A stretch of 64,000 nt of DNA from NCBI RefSeq assembly GCF_020076305.1, contig NZ_JAIQXE010000002.1, forward strand, positions 372,001 to 436,000. Direction: 5' to 3'. Every line of letters starts with the position of its first letter. The first letter of the stretch is position 1. Source of the stretch: Flavihumibacter profundi (GTDB lineage Bacteria > Bacteroidota > Bacteroidia > Chitinophagales > Chitinophagaceae). The notes beneath the pieces are model-generated. The model did not search any database and was not told the DNA's origin. It worked only from the letters and a program-made list of their open reading frames with translations. The translations under genes were made by a program, and so were the position numbers. Shown piece by piece: positions 54,656-61,853 of this stretch.

Positions 54656-54856
54656 GCAGCCAACGATCATGCATTGGTGTAGGCAGGGCATTTATTCGCT
54701 GCTGCCTAGCACCAAAGCTGATCCTTTATAAATAGTTGATTGTATAGTTCTTATTTTAAGTAGCACCACTATCGCAGAAACTACTGCTGATCAGTGAAAA
54801 TATCGATGAATCGTATTGCGTCCGCCGTGCTTATACCAATGCAATTGTTAGCTGCT
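54656..54856 (-). repeat. attC-like site, long class
   Basis: TGCAGCCAACGATCATGCATTGGTG to TATACCAATGCAATTGTTAGCTGC; close relative of 38122 and 48464. Confidence 0.87.
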
Positions 54857-54864
54857 TTACTTCT

Positions 54865-55404
54865 TCATTTTTGTAAGAACTCAAGCAATCCATCAGTCCA
54901 ACCTGGTGACAAGTTATATTGGGTATAACCGTTTTCTGTTACATTATAAATGTATTCACCAACATATTTAGGAAGGTCGACTGGATAATTAACATTTGAC
55001 TTGTCAAGTGATTTTGTCTCATAAGTATACTTACCTTCAATAATCCTTATTAATGCGATTCCATGTTGCTCAGCATATTCAATAGAACCAGATTGAAATT
55101 TTGCGGTTGAAAAAATAATTCCTTTCTGTGCTCCCAACGATTGCAACTTATCTCTCAAGATTTGTACAACTTCTCTCTTTATTGGTGAATTGTGTTTCTT
55201 GCATTCTATTAGAACTTTAATATTACTGCCTAAAGCTTCAAAATTTGCCTTTATATCTATTTGATATGCCCCGTCGTGTGAGGTTTCAATTGAATTATGA
55301 ACTATTTCGAATTTGTCCAATTTTGAACCAACATCTTTTAGGAATTCAAAAACCGTTAGCTCAAATTCTTCGGGTGTTAAGTTTAAATAATCGGGCGGCG
55401 TCAT
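54865..55404 (-). CDS. Mrr-like restriction endonuclease domain protein
   Basis: 179 residues. PD-(D/E)XK core of the Mrr_cat type: QIDIKANFEALGSNIKVLIE with ECKKHNSPI, then LQSLGAQKGIIFSTAKFQSG and IALIRI. No separate DNA-recognition domain is visible. Possibly a defence nuclease against modified DNA or a partner in a conflict system. It shares a cassette with the gene at 55417 (12 bp between, no attC-like site). Confidence 0.82.
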   Translation of the reverse strand: MTPPDYLNLTPEEFELTVFEFLKDVGSKLDKFEIVHNSIETSHDGAYQIDIKANFEALGSNIKVLIECKKHNSPIKREVVQILRDKLQSLGAQKGIIFSTAKFQSGSIEYAEQHGIALIRIIEGKYTYETKSLDKSNVNYPVDLPKYVGEYIYNVTENGYTQYNLSPGWTDGLLEFLQK

Positions 55405-55416
55405 AGTATCATTTTT

Positions 55417-55941
55417 TTATGTGGCAATGTTTTCAAGTATGGTCCTAGCCTTTTGAGCCGCCGTCCTATAGTAATCTGCGTCACTTTCAATTTCACTAAA
55501 GTGCTTTCCAACTATATCTCTGCGATTTGTTGCGTCATATAAGTCGCTTTCGTAGATGATTATTTTCAAACGTTCTTTTTCAATTTCAGTCAAGTTAGAA
55601 GTGTCAACTTGTAGTAACCGTTTAATTAGCCTGTCTCGGAAATCTTCTTTCTTATACTTTTCTCTTTCCGAAAGTTCAAGTGATGCTCCGATAATGTCGT
55701 TTGTGTCAGTCGAAGTTATTGCAATGTTTATGAGTTCTTCAATTGTCGGTTCAGGAAGTCGTTTGAGTACTGGAATACCACCGCCATGATATTCGGAGTC
55801 ATACCTCGTCAAATGCCATTCTTCATATGAATTTTTGTCAATATAGTAATTTGTCCAACCGTCGGTAGAAGTACCTGTTTGAGTGAGGGTCTTAAGTTTG
55901 GTTTCAACTTCGTCTTGATTACAAATGAAGAATTGATGCAT
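55417..55941 (-). CDS. Hypothetical protein co-cassetted with the Mrr-like nuclease
   Basis: 174 residues. An N-terminal part with TDGWTNYYIDKNSYEEWHLT and YHGGGIPVLKRLP has the feel of Imm27-type immunity proteins; the C-terminal part is helical. Precedes the nuclease gene with 12 bp spacing on the same strand, so the pair is probably co-expressed. A protective role is conceivable but not shown. Confidence 0.6.
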   Translation of the reverse strand: MHQFFICNQDEVETKLKTLTQTGTSTDGWTNYYIDKNSYEEWHLTRYDSEYHGGGIPVLKRLPEPTIEELINIAITSTDTNDIIGASLELSEREKYKKEDFRDRLIKRLLQVDTSNLTEIEKERLKIIIYESDLYDATNRRDIVGKHFSEIESDADYYRTAAQKARTILENIAT

Positions 55942-55954
55942 GTCGCAATAGTAT

Positions 55955-56160
55955 TGCAGCTAACGGCATGGGCTTGGCGAAGTGGGGGAGTGTTCCTCTG
56001 TCCGCCTGGCAAACCGAAGCCCAATTTAAAAATTAATGTTGATGATCTGCATTTAGCTATATTAATAATGTCCAGCCCGATATCAAGCACAACTGAAATA
56101 CTACTGCTTAAACACAGCTTCCGTCCGCCTCCATTTTGCCAAACCCGATGTTAGCGGCTG
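55955..56160 (-). repeat. attC-like site, long class
   Basis: TTGCAGCTAACGGCATGGGCTTGGC to GCCAAACCCGATGTTAGCGGCTG. The TAA stop of the upstream gene lies in the right end (56151-56153). Confidence 0.85.
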
Positions 56161-56870
56161 CCTTGCTTGTTTTTGCAATGTTTGTATAATGAGTCTTTTG
56201 CTTCAGGAATCACATCTGCAATTTCTGCCCAGTCTTTGCAAGCATTAATTTCGTCTTTCATTTGAAAATTTGCAATTCCTCTGTAGTAATAATCATAAGC
56301 TGAATATTCAGATATGTCTGTCAGCATATTGTAGTCGTCCCAAGCTTTTTTGAATTCCTTAAGGACAACAAATATTTTGGCTCTCCCAAGTCTAGCTGGT
56401 GTGTGTTTGTCAAAAATTGAAAGGGCTTTTGAGTAGTCGTTAAGTGCTAATTCAAACTTGTTGAGATTGTATAAGTAATTAGCTCTGTCAACGTAAAAGT
56501 ATCTTTCGTCTGGATTTAATTTGATAGCCTCATTCATATCGTTCACAGCTCCCATGTCGTTACATAAGTTGCTTTTGCAATTAGCTCTGTCACGATATGG
56601 GAAGCCAAGATTATAAGCAGAATCGAGATGAATAGCAATAGTCAAAATCTCTAAAGCTTTTTCATAATTTCTTTCTGCTATGTAAACAGTCCCCAAGGTC
56701 CAATATGCACCTACATTTTTGGGATTGGCTTTAATAGCTCTTTCTAAACACTCTTTTGATCTGCATGTGTCAAACTCATTTATAACAGCAGGATGATACC
56801 TCATAGCTTTTCTATTCTTACAAGAAGAGATGAGTATGCAGGTCAATATGACTATTAGGAAGTGTCGCAT
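56151..56870 (-). CDS. Tetratricopeptide-repeat lipoprotein
   Basis: 239 residues. Lipoprotein signal (ILISSCK), then about five TPR units, e.g. GAYWTLGTVYIAERNYEKAL, NPDERYFYVDRANYLYNLNKFE and TPARLGRAKIFVVLKEFKKAW. Protein-interaction scaffold at the membrane; partners unknown. Its stop is provided by the attC-like site. Single-gene cassette. Confidence 0.82.
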   Translation of the reverse strand: MRHFLIVILTCILISSCKNRKAMRYHPAVINEFDTCRSKECLERAIKANPKNVGAYWTLGTVYIAERNYEKALEILTIAIHLDSAYNLGFPYRDRANCKSNLCNDMGAVNDMNEAIKLNPDERYFYVDRANYLYNLNKFELALNDYSKALSIFDKHTPARLGRAKIFVVLKEFKKAWDDYNMLTDISEYSAYDYYYRGIANFQMKDEINACKDWAEIADVIPEAKDSLYKHCKNKQGSR

Positions 56871-56876
56871 TAAGGT

Positions 56877-57081
56877 TGCCGCTAACGACCATGCATTGGC
56901 GAAGGCACGGCATTTTTTCTATGCTGCCTAGTACCAAAGCTGATCATAGTTAAGTTGATGATTGATTAATTCAAATTTTCAGCAGCACCAATGTCGCCGA
57001 AACAACCGCTGATCAGTAAAATAATAGCCGATGCGTATTGCGTCCGCCGTGCTTTAGCTAATGCAATTGTTGTGTGCAGCA
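56877..57081 (-). repeat. attC-like site, long class
   Basis: TGCCGCTAACGACCATGCATTGGCG to TTAGCTAATGCAATTGTTGTGTGC; GACCATGCATTGG subgroup. Confidence 0.87.
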
Positions 57082-57083
57082 TA

Positions 57084-57743
57084 TTATCCGTTTACAATTT
57101 GTTCAAGTGTTTGGAGTTGTTTGTCTGTTGTGTTGACCAGTCCAGCCGTTTTATGTCTACCGAATTGCGGCTCTGTAATTTTAGAAATTTCAATTGCCGC
57201 CTTCGCATATTCTTTTGCTTCATCTTTTTTGCTCATCTGATTACACAATCTTGCTAAAAGAATAGCATAATAAAACTTGTCACTGTTAAATGTGAGTCCA
57301 TTTATTGGATAGTTTTTACAAAGCCTATATGCTTCTTCAAATTTGCCTGAGTTATTGCTAGACAATATGGTATCAGCGAGTTTCAATTCTGCCATTCCAC
57401 TTGTCCCACTTCTTGATTGTCTGAGTTTGTAATGATTGGTTACTACACGAAAATGTGTTTCGGCTTTTTCAAAGTCTTTATTTTCAAAATAATAGTCACC
57501 AAGTTGTTCATGCCCAAACACAGTACTGAAATCTTCTGTCGAAAAATCATTTATGAGTCGTTCCATTAAATGAAGCCCGATGGATTGTATGTTTTTGTCC
57601 CGACTGCCGAGAAGACAACTTGCTTGAATTCTTAAATATTGGGCTTTATTATAAGCTCCCCTTGAACGTTTGAGCCGAGTTTCAAAGTCTGTCTCGATCT
57701 CCCTTGTCCATGTTGTATTTCTATACCAGTCGTCAGTACTCAT
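57084..57743 (-). CDS. TPR-like soluble protein
   Basis: 219 residues, helical throughout, no signal. EQLGDYYFENKDFEKAETHF and FYYAILLARLCNQMSKKDEAK are TPR-like units. Possibly an adaptor. Single-gene cassette starting near its attC-like site. Confidence 0.7.
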   Translation of the reverse strand: MSTDDWYRNTTWTREIETDFETRLKRSRGAYNKAQYLRIQASCLLGSRDKNIQSIGLHLMERLINDFSTEDFSTVFGHEQLGDYYFENKDFEKAETHFRVVTNHYKLRQSRSGTSGMAELKLADTILSSNNSGKFEEAYRLCKNYPINGLTFNSDKFYYAILLARLCNQMSKKDEAKEYAKAAIEISKITEPQFGRHKTAGLVNTTDKQLQTLEQIVNG

Positions 57744-57763
57744 TTAATAATTGTCGATTAAAG

Positions 57764-57902
57764 TTGCACACAACGGGCAGGTATTTCTGATGTGCGGCCC
57801 CGCACGATCGTCCAACCCGTATGAAGTTAAAAGGCGTTTTGATCTTAGAACTTGCGGATCTGTCCCGCCCGCATATTAGAAATACCATTGTTGGCTGCAG
57901 CC
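57764..57902 (-). repeat. attC-like site, medium class (twin of 47089-47221)
   Basis: TTGCACACAACGGGCAGGTATTTC to GAAATACCATTGTTGGCTGC, with GTGCGGCCCCGCACGATCGTCC and GTCCCGCCCGCATATTAG as in 47089. Confidence 0.87.
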
Positions 57903-57915
57903 GTTCAAAAACAAT

Positions 57916-58269
57916 TCACTTTCTCCATTCCTTTATCTCCACTTTTTGCACCGTCAAGTTAGTATTAAATGATACAGTCATTGTTTTAATGTAAACTGGA
58001 TCTATGTCAGTCCCATATTTTTTATCAATATCATATTGAATCACACTCCCATTTTCTTGAACATACTGTGGCTGTCCAAGCAACCTAATGACTTGACTAT
58101 AGCTCATAGTTTTAAGATTATAATTGTCCGTCAAATCACTTAACATTGAATTTCTATTTGGAAAAGTCATTAAATCACCAACCTCATTCCATTTAGCTTT
58201 ATCAAACTCCTGAATGGACTGGCAAGCAACGCTAAATGAAATAAAGAATAACGCAACGTAAAACTTCAT
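57916..58269 (-). CDS. Small lipoprotein of unknown function
   Basis: 117 residues. Signal with SFSVAC, then a compact domain including YSQVIRLLGQPQYVQENGSV and a repeating VSFNTNLTVQKVEIKEW end, similar in outline to SmpA/BamE-like folds (ligand unknown). Single-gene cassette. Confidence 0.6.
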   Translation of the reverse strand: MKFYVALFFISFSVACQSIQEFDKAKWNEVGDLMTFPNRNSMLSDLTDNYNLKTMSYSQVIRLLGQPQYVQENGSVIQYDIDKKYGTDIDPVYIKTMTVSFNTNLTVQKVEIKEWRK

Positions 58270-58416
58270 AAATATTTATCTGTTATGAAAATATTATTTG
58301 TTTACTTAATAGTACTTTTTAGCCTATCATTTCCAGACGAATTACCCAAAAACGTTGGTCTATCAATCGGAAGCCTGCATTATATTTCGGCTGATACTTC
58401 CACGGAGTCCAAACGT
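58270..58416 (+). other. Possible truncated plus-strand gene start next to an attC-like site
   Basis: From the ATG at 58285 the plus strand encodes MKILFVYLIVLFSLSFPDEL, a signal-peptide-like start, and stays open into the attC-like site, where any gene would be cut. It may be a 5' fragment of a gene interrupted by cassette insertion, or chance. Confidence 0.3.
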
Positions 58417-58618
58417 TTGCAGCCAATGGCCGGGCATTGGCGTAGGCAGGATATTTTATATTCTACTGCCTGTTCCTTTGCCGATTTTTAATTAATTGTT
58501 CATTGTTAATTCTACTGTTCAATTTAACCACCTCCGCCCGTACCTCTGTTCATTATGATATTCAGCTGATAATGCCTTTCTTCCGCCCTGCTTATGCCAA
58601 TGCCTTTGTTGTGCGTTC
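58417..58618 (-). repeat. attC-like site, long class
   Basis: TTTGCAGCCAATGGCCGGGCATTGG to TGCCAATGCCTTTGTTGTGCGTT. The left core has CAAT in place of CAAC, so may be partly decayed. Confidence 0.78.
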
Positions 58619-58621
58619 ATA

Positions 58622-59230
58622 CTATTCTCCGAACAGCCTGTACCAACCGTCTTTTAGTTTCCAATTATATTTTGGCTTGGTGGCAACTCTCTCGTCAAAT
58701 GCTGCAATGTCTTCTTTGTCGTCCGTGAATACAAAGGTAGTTGAAGGAGCACTGAAGAAATTTCTATAAACCCAAAATGTCACGGTTACAGAATTTGTCT
58801 CCTTATTTCGAGAAATGCCAATGTCGTTGCCACCATTTGAAATAATTGGAAATTCATATGGTAGTTCACAAACCCAATTATTCCAGCTAACGTTGGGATT
58901 TAATTGTCCGCTTTTAACCTGCTGAACTATTGCCACCCTTTTATGATAAAATAAGTTCCAGTCTATTTTCTCAATCATTTCATGAACAATCCAAGGCTTG
59001 AATGTCAAATAGAACAATATGAGAAAAGTAGCAAGAGAAAGCCATCTGCGTCTTGTCGGTCTTTTGCGCTCCTTGATAAGTTTCAAAAGTTGGACAATTG
59101 TCATTATGAGTAAGGTCGCCGAAACAACTAACCACAAAAGTGTAACAACAAAATAGGGAAGCAAGTAATATTCAACAATTGTCAAGATGACCCACCCTAT
59201 GACTATATACAGCAATCCTCGTCCTGTCAC
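58622..59230 (-). CDS. Multi-pass membrane protein, first cassette
   Basis: 202 residues. Two adjacent N-terminal helices (LLYIVIGWVILTIVEYYLL, FVVTLLWLVVSATLLIMTIV), a basic loop (KERKRPTRRR), a third helix and a C-terminal soluble part. Function unknown. Closest cassette to the integrase remnant, so it would be the most recently inserted under classic integron behaviour. Confidence 0.65.
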   Translation of the reverse strand: MTGRGLLYIVIGWVILTIVEYYLLPYFVVTLLWLVVSATLLIMTIVQLLKLIKERKRPTRRRWLSLATFLILFYLTFKPWIVHEMIEKIDWNLFYHKRVAIVQQVKSGQLNPNVSWNNWVCELPYEFPIISNGGNDIGISRNKETNSVTVTFWVYRNFFSAPSTTFVFTDDKEDIAAFDERVATKPKYNWKLKDGWYRLFGE

Positions 59231-59280
59231 TAATATAAATTTAAGCTGTTCCGATTGTTAGTTTAAGGTGTCAAGAAGTA

Positions 59281-59390
59281 TGACGCACAACGCTTATATT
59301 GACGATATAAGACGAATATATTTTTTAATTGAAGATTGATTTTCAACCTTTCCCTTATATACTTTTCAGATTTTCGTTAGGGCAATCTGA
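59281..59390 (-). other. Putative attI-like site between integrase remnant and first cassette
   Basis: The cassette-side core reads GTTGTGCGTCA on the minus strand (complement of 59281-59291), the same end word as in attC-like sites. Beyond it the sequence is AT-rich and lacks the long palindromic arms of the other sites, and has GTTAGGGC at 59376-59383. This asymmetry, and the position next to the integrase, fit an attI site. Confidence 0.5.
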
Positions 59391-59412
59391 TTTTGAAGGC
59401 CAAAATATTGAC

Positions 59413-59688
59413 TCACCATTCCACACCGCCACCCTTCATCAGATCATCAAACGGACTAACAATATTCACTAACTTCTTTTTACTTACATGCAGGTACCGC
59501 TCCGTGGGCTTGATATTGAAATGCCCCAGGATGTCTTTGATATACCGGATCTCTACCCCTTTGTCAAGCAAATGAGTGGCAAAACTATGCCGCAAACTAT
59601 GAACCCCCACATCCTTTGGAAAATAAATGCCTACACACCGTCGACCCCTATGGTTCATACCGGTTAAGCCTACCAACCTCGCTCCCAT
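59413..59688 (-). pseudogene. IntI-like tyrosine recombinase, C-terminal fragment
   Basis: 91 codons. The catalytic C-terminus is present: VHSLRHSFATHLLDKG (box II HxLRH), DILGHFNIKPTERYLHV (LGH then the nucleophilic Tyr) and the IntI-style tail IVSPFDDL. The N-terminal domain, box I Arg and the IntI-specific insert are absent, and the first ~25 codons (MGARLVGLTGMNHRGRRC) do not look like a recombinase. So the gene is truncated and fused to unrelated sequence. It points in the same direction as the cassettes. Confidence 0.8.
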
Positions 59689-59794
59689 ATCACCATCCTC
59701 TTTTCTTTAAATGGTCTATCCTTTCCCGTTCTGTTCCCCCAAGTCAATTCTCCTCCGCATAGCTTCGCCTCCTGGGTCACATTGGCCAAGCCCG

Positions 59795-59850
59795 ACGCTA
59801 ACCGCCGCTATACGTCCGGTTATGCCGTTTGCTCACCACCGTTAGTTGAC
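59795..59850. repeat. Possible attC-like site beyond the integrase remnant
   Basis: ACGCTAACCGCCGC ... CACCACCGTTAGTTGAC, with CGCTAAC and GTTAG ends as in other sites, lying between the integrase fragment and the beta-lactamase fragment. Arms are short. Confidence 0.35.
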
Positions 59851-59948
59851 AAATATAATGGCTAATGGCTCTTGTTCAAACCGTGAAAACACTAATCATC
59901 ACTAACTTTTCTGTGAATCATTAATGCCCGGCATATCATTACACTATT

Positions 59949-60024
59949 CTTTAGTTCTTCCGCCATAGTTAAAGTATGCTCCAATAACTTCGCGTTTGCC
60001 CAAATCACCCTGTCCCGTTATAAC
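59949..60024 (-). pseudogene. Decayed 3' fragment of a B1 metallo-beta-lactamase gene
   Basis: Aligns with the complement of 34247-34323, the codons for VIPGHGDWTNPMSLEHTLSM and following, with roughly two thirds identity: GTTATAACGGGACAGGGTGA versus GTTATTCCAGGACATGGTGA. A one-base insertion shifts the frame, the zinc-binding His is lost (CAT to CAG) and a premature stop follows. Confidence 0.75.
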
Positions 60025-60097
60025 CGTCCACTCGTTTGCCAGGGGAAATTTTTTTTGCTCAGTGGTAATTGTATATTCGACAAATTCGATAAAAAAT

Positions 60098-60346
60098 GCC
60101 CTCCTGGTAGCCAGTGCTTATTGCTTTCGGTTATGGCAGGTTGGCAGCTAAAGGCCTGGCCGTTTTTCTGGCAAATTGCGGGAGTTTTATGAGTGTATTT
60201 AAGGACCACTTAAGGACCAGTTAAGGACCACATGAAGACCATTCGAAAATTCCGCAAAATACACTCCCTCCACCCGCAAATAACAGTAAATCCACTTTTT
60301 GAAAAAATGAAAAAATGCCAAAATGTCAAAAGCAAATGATAAAGTG
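60098..60346 (+). repeat. Dispersed ~235 bp repeat, copy 2
   Basis: Same orientation as copy 1 at 12271. It has three iterations of TTAAGGACCA(C/G) in a row where copy 1 has two, followed by ATGAAGACC. It lies between the array and the tRNA-Asn fragment. Confidence 0.8.
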
Positions 60347-60381
60347 TTTTCCGACTTTCCCGGCAAATTGACTCCCTGGTG

Positions 60382-60424
60382 CAAATAAAAAAGCACCTAG
60401 CCGTGTTACCGTACTAAGTGCTTG
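60382..60424 (-). terminator. Rho-independent terminator after the tRNA-Asn fragment
   Basis: On the minus strand AAGCACTTAGTACGG pairs with the CGGCTAGGTGC part, then TTTTTTA. A classic stem and T-run a few bases past the tRNA 3' end, as expected for a tRNA gene. Confidence 0.75.
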
Positions 60425-60432
60425 ATTTTGTG

Positions 60433-60477
60433 CTCCCCCTGCTGGACTTGAACCAGCGACCCTCTGATTAACAGTCA
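60433..60477 (-). tRNA. 3' half of tRNA-Asn (GTT), probable att site
   Basis: The complement reads GACTGTTAATCAGAGG (anticodon arm, anticodon GTT), GTCGC, then the T-arm TGGTTCAAGTCCAGC and acceptor strand AGGGGGA with discriminator G. The 5' half is absent: bases beyond 60477 do not form a D-arm or 5' acceptor strand. This is the usual leftover when an integrative element inserts in a tRNA gene; the element should lie on the 60.5-64 kb side. Confidence 0.85.
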
Positions 60478-60545
60478 AAATGAATTACATATATTAAAAA
60501 AATTATGGTAACCTTTTTGGTAACCTTGTATTTATTTAAGCAAAT

Positions 60546-61853
60546 CTAATTAGTTAAGGTATCAAACATTGCCCTTCCTGCTTTTTTGGCACCATTTGCG
60601 TTATTTGTCAGAAGTGAGTTGTAAAATAGTTGATTATTTTTTGGGAGACCTGTAAAACTAATTAAGCTATTGTTGATAAGAAATTGGTGAAATCTTACGA
60701 TTTGGTTGGGATTAGTCTTTAATAGAATTACTTCATCAGTTTGGATTATTTTTCTAAAATAGTAGCTCCATCTATCCTCGGTTATTTTTGAAAGTTCTTT
60801 CTCCGCAACTACAGCTGCTGTGTGTGAAACCCCATAAATATTTCCTAAATAAACAGCTAAATAAGCCTGCATGCAATGTGCCAAAGCTGGTGCTGGTATA
60901 CTAGTCCCTAAATTCTTTAATTTTTCTACTACAGCAGGCTCATTATAAAAATTATTGAATGAATTGTGGACTTCAATAATTTGTTTTGCAGTATTAATGA
61001 AAGTAACTGATCTCAAATTTTCAGGAACATAGTCAAATCCTGAAACTTTCAGTAAAGCTGATTTCAATCCAGTAGCAGCAATTGTATTTCCAGCGGCAGT
61101 AACATCTCGATAGGTGCTGCCAATATTCCACTTATCATTCTCGCTAATTTTGGGCCATATTGGAGAGATTAAAGTATTCAAATTCGCTAATGAATGTTCA
61201 AGTTTTGCCCCAACTTCTGATTTAATGGAAGTTAATAATATCGTTAATACAGTCCTTAAATAGAATAATGGTGATTCTACAAGTTGTTCAACTTGTGGAT
61301 CATCTATCTTTAATGCTTCAGAGAACAATCTGTTTCTAAACTTAGAGAATTCAATAGCAATTGAAATATCGTGTTCCCCTAGCACATATTGAACACTAGT
61401 TCTTACGATATTGAAGGCAGTACCAAAATCTAATTCGTCTTCTGCATTTTTTGAAAAATAATGCCCTATCATTTCATTGCAATGCCGCAATTTTATCGAT
61501 GCGGTAGGTCCAATAACCCCTAATTGTTCAGCCAACTGAATTGCAGAGTAATCTGAGATTTCACTTTCTATTGAAGTGGTTTCATCAAAATCAGGGCGCC
61601 CAATTAGTTCACCAACAAACTTCATACCTAAGGTTGCAATTGTCTCTTTTAATCTTACCATAGCTTTTTTCCAAGCATATTCGGCTGCCATGTCATATGC
61701 TTCGATATTAAATGCAGCAATTATTTGATGTTTTTGCTTTGGAGTTAATCCATTTGCATAGGGAATAACTCCATTTGCATCCCTTATTGATGTTGGTAAA
61801 TCAATACCATTTGGGCCTTGCCATAATTTTACTTCTTTCATTATATTTTCCAA
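60546..61853 (-). CDS. Hypothetical helical protein, DisA-like partner
   Basis: 435 residues, no signal or clear membrane helices, mainly helical (YDMAAEYAWKKAMVRLKETI, HSLANLNTLISPIWPKI, TAKQIIEVHNSFNNFYN). No catalytic motif I recognise. Overlaps the gene at 61841 by 13 bp, so translation is coupled and the two proteins likely work together. First complete gene next to the tRNA att site. Confidence 0.7.
   Translation of the reverse strand: MENIMKEVKLWQGPNGIDLPTSIRDANGVIPYANGLTPKQKHQIIAAFNIEAYDMAAEYAWKKAMVRLKETIATLGMKFVGELIGRPDFDETTSIESEISDYSAIQLAEQLGVIGPTASIKLRHCNEMIGHYFSKNAEDELDFGTAFNIVRTSVQYVLGEHDISIAIEFSKFRNRLFSEALKIDDPQVEQLVESPLFYLRTVLTILLTSIKSEVGAKLEHSLANLNTLISPIWPKISENDKWNIGSTYRDVTAAGNTIAATGLKSALLKVSGFDYVPENLRSVTFINTAKQIIEVHNSFNNFYNEPAVVEKLKNLGTSIPAPALAHCMQAYLAVYLGNIYGVSHTAAVVAEKELSKITEDRWSYYFRKIIQTDEVILLKTNPNQIVRFHQFLINNSLISFTGLPKNNQLFYNSLLTNNANGAKKAGRAMFDTLTN

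Noticed and set aside
38122-57081. REP/BIME-type intergenic repeats as an explanation of the array
   Set aside because: The repeats lie between consecutive same-strand genes at fixed offsets from stop and start codons and carry RYYYAAC/GTTRRRY ends, which REP sequences do not.
35031-58618. Regularly spaced palindromic repeats suggesting a CRISPR array
   Set aside because: Repeat units are 30-210 bp, imperfect and separated by whole genes of varied length, with no short uniform spacers and no cas genes.
59690-59850. Group II intron fragment
   Set aside because: Some words (GTCCGGTTATG) look intron-like, but no domain V hairpin or maturase was found.
60433-60480. Complete tRNA-Asn gene
   Set aside because: No D-arm or 5' acceptor strand is present on the 60478+ side; only the 3' half can be folded.
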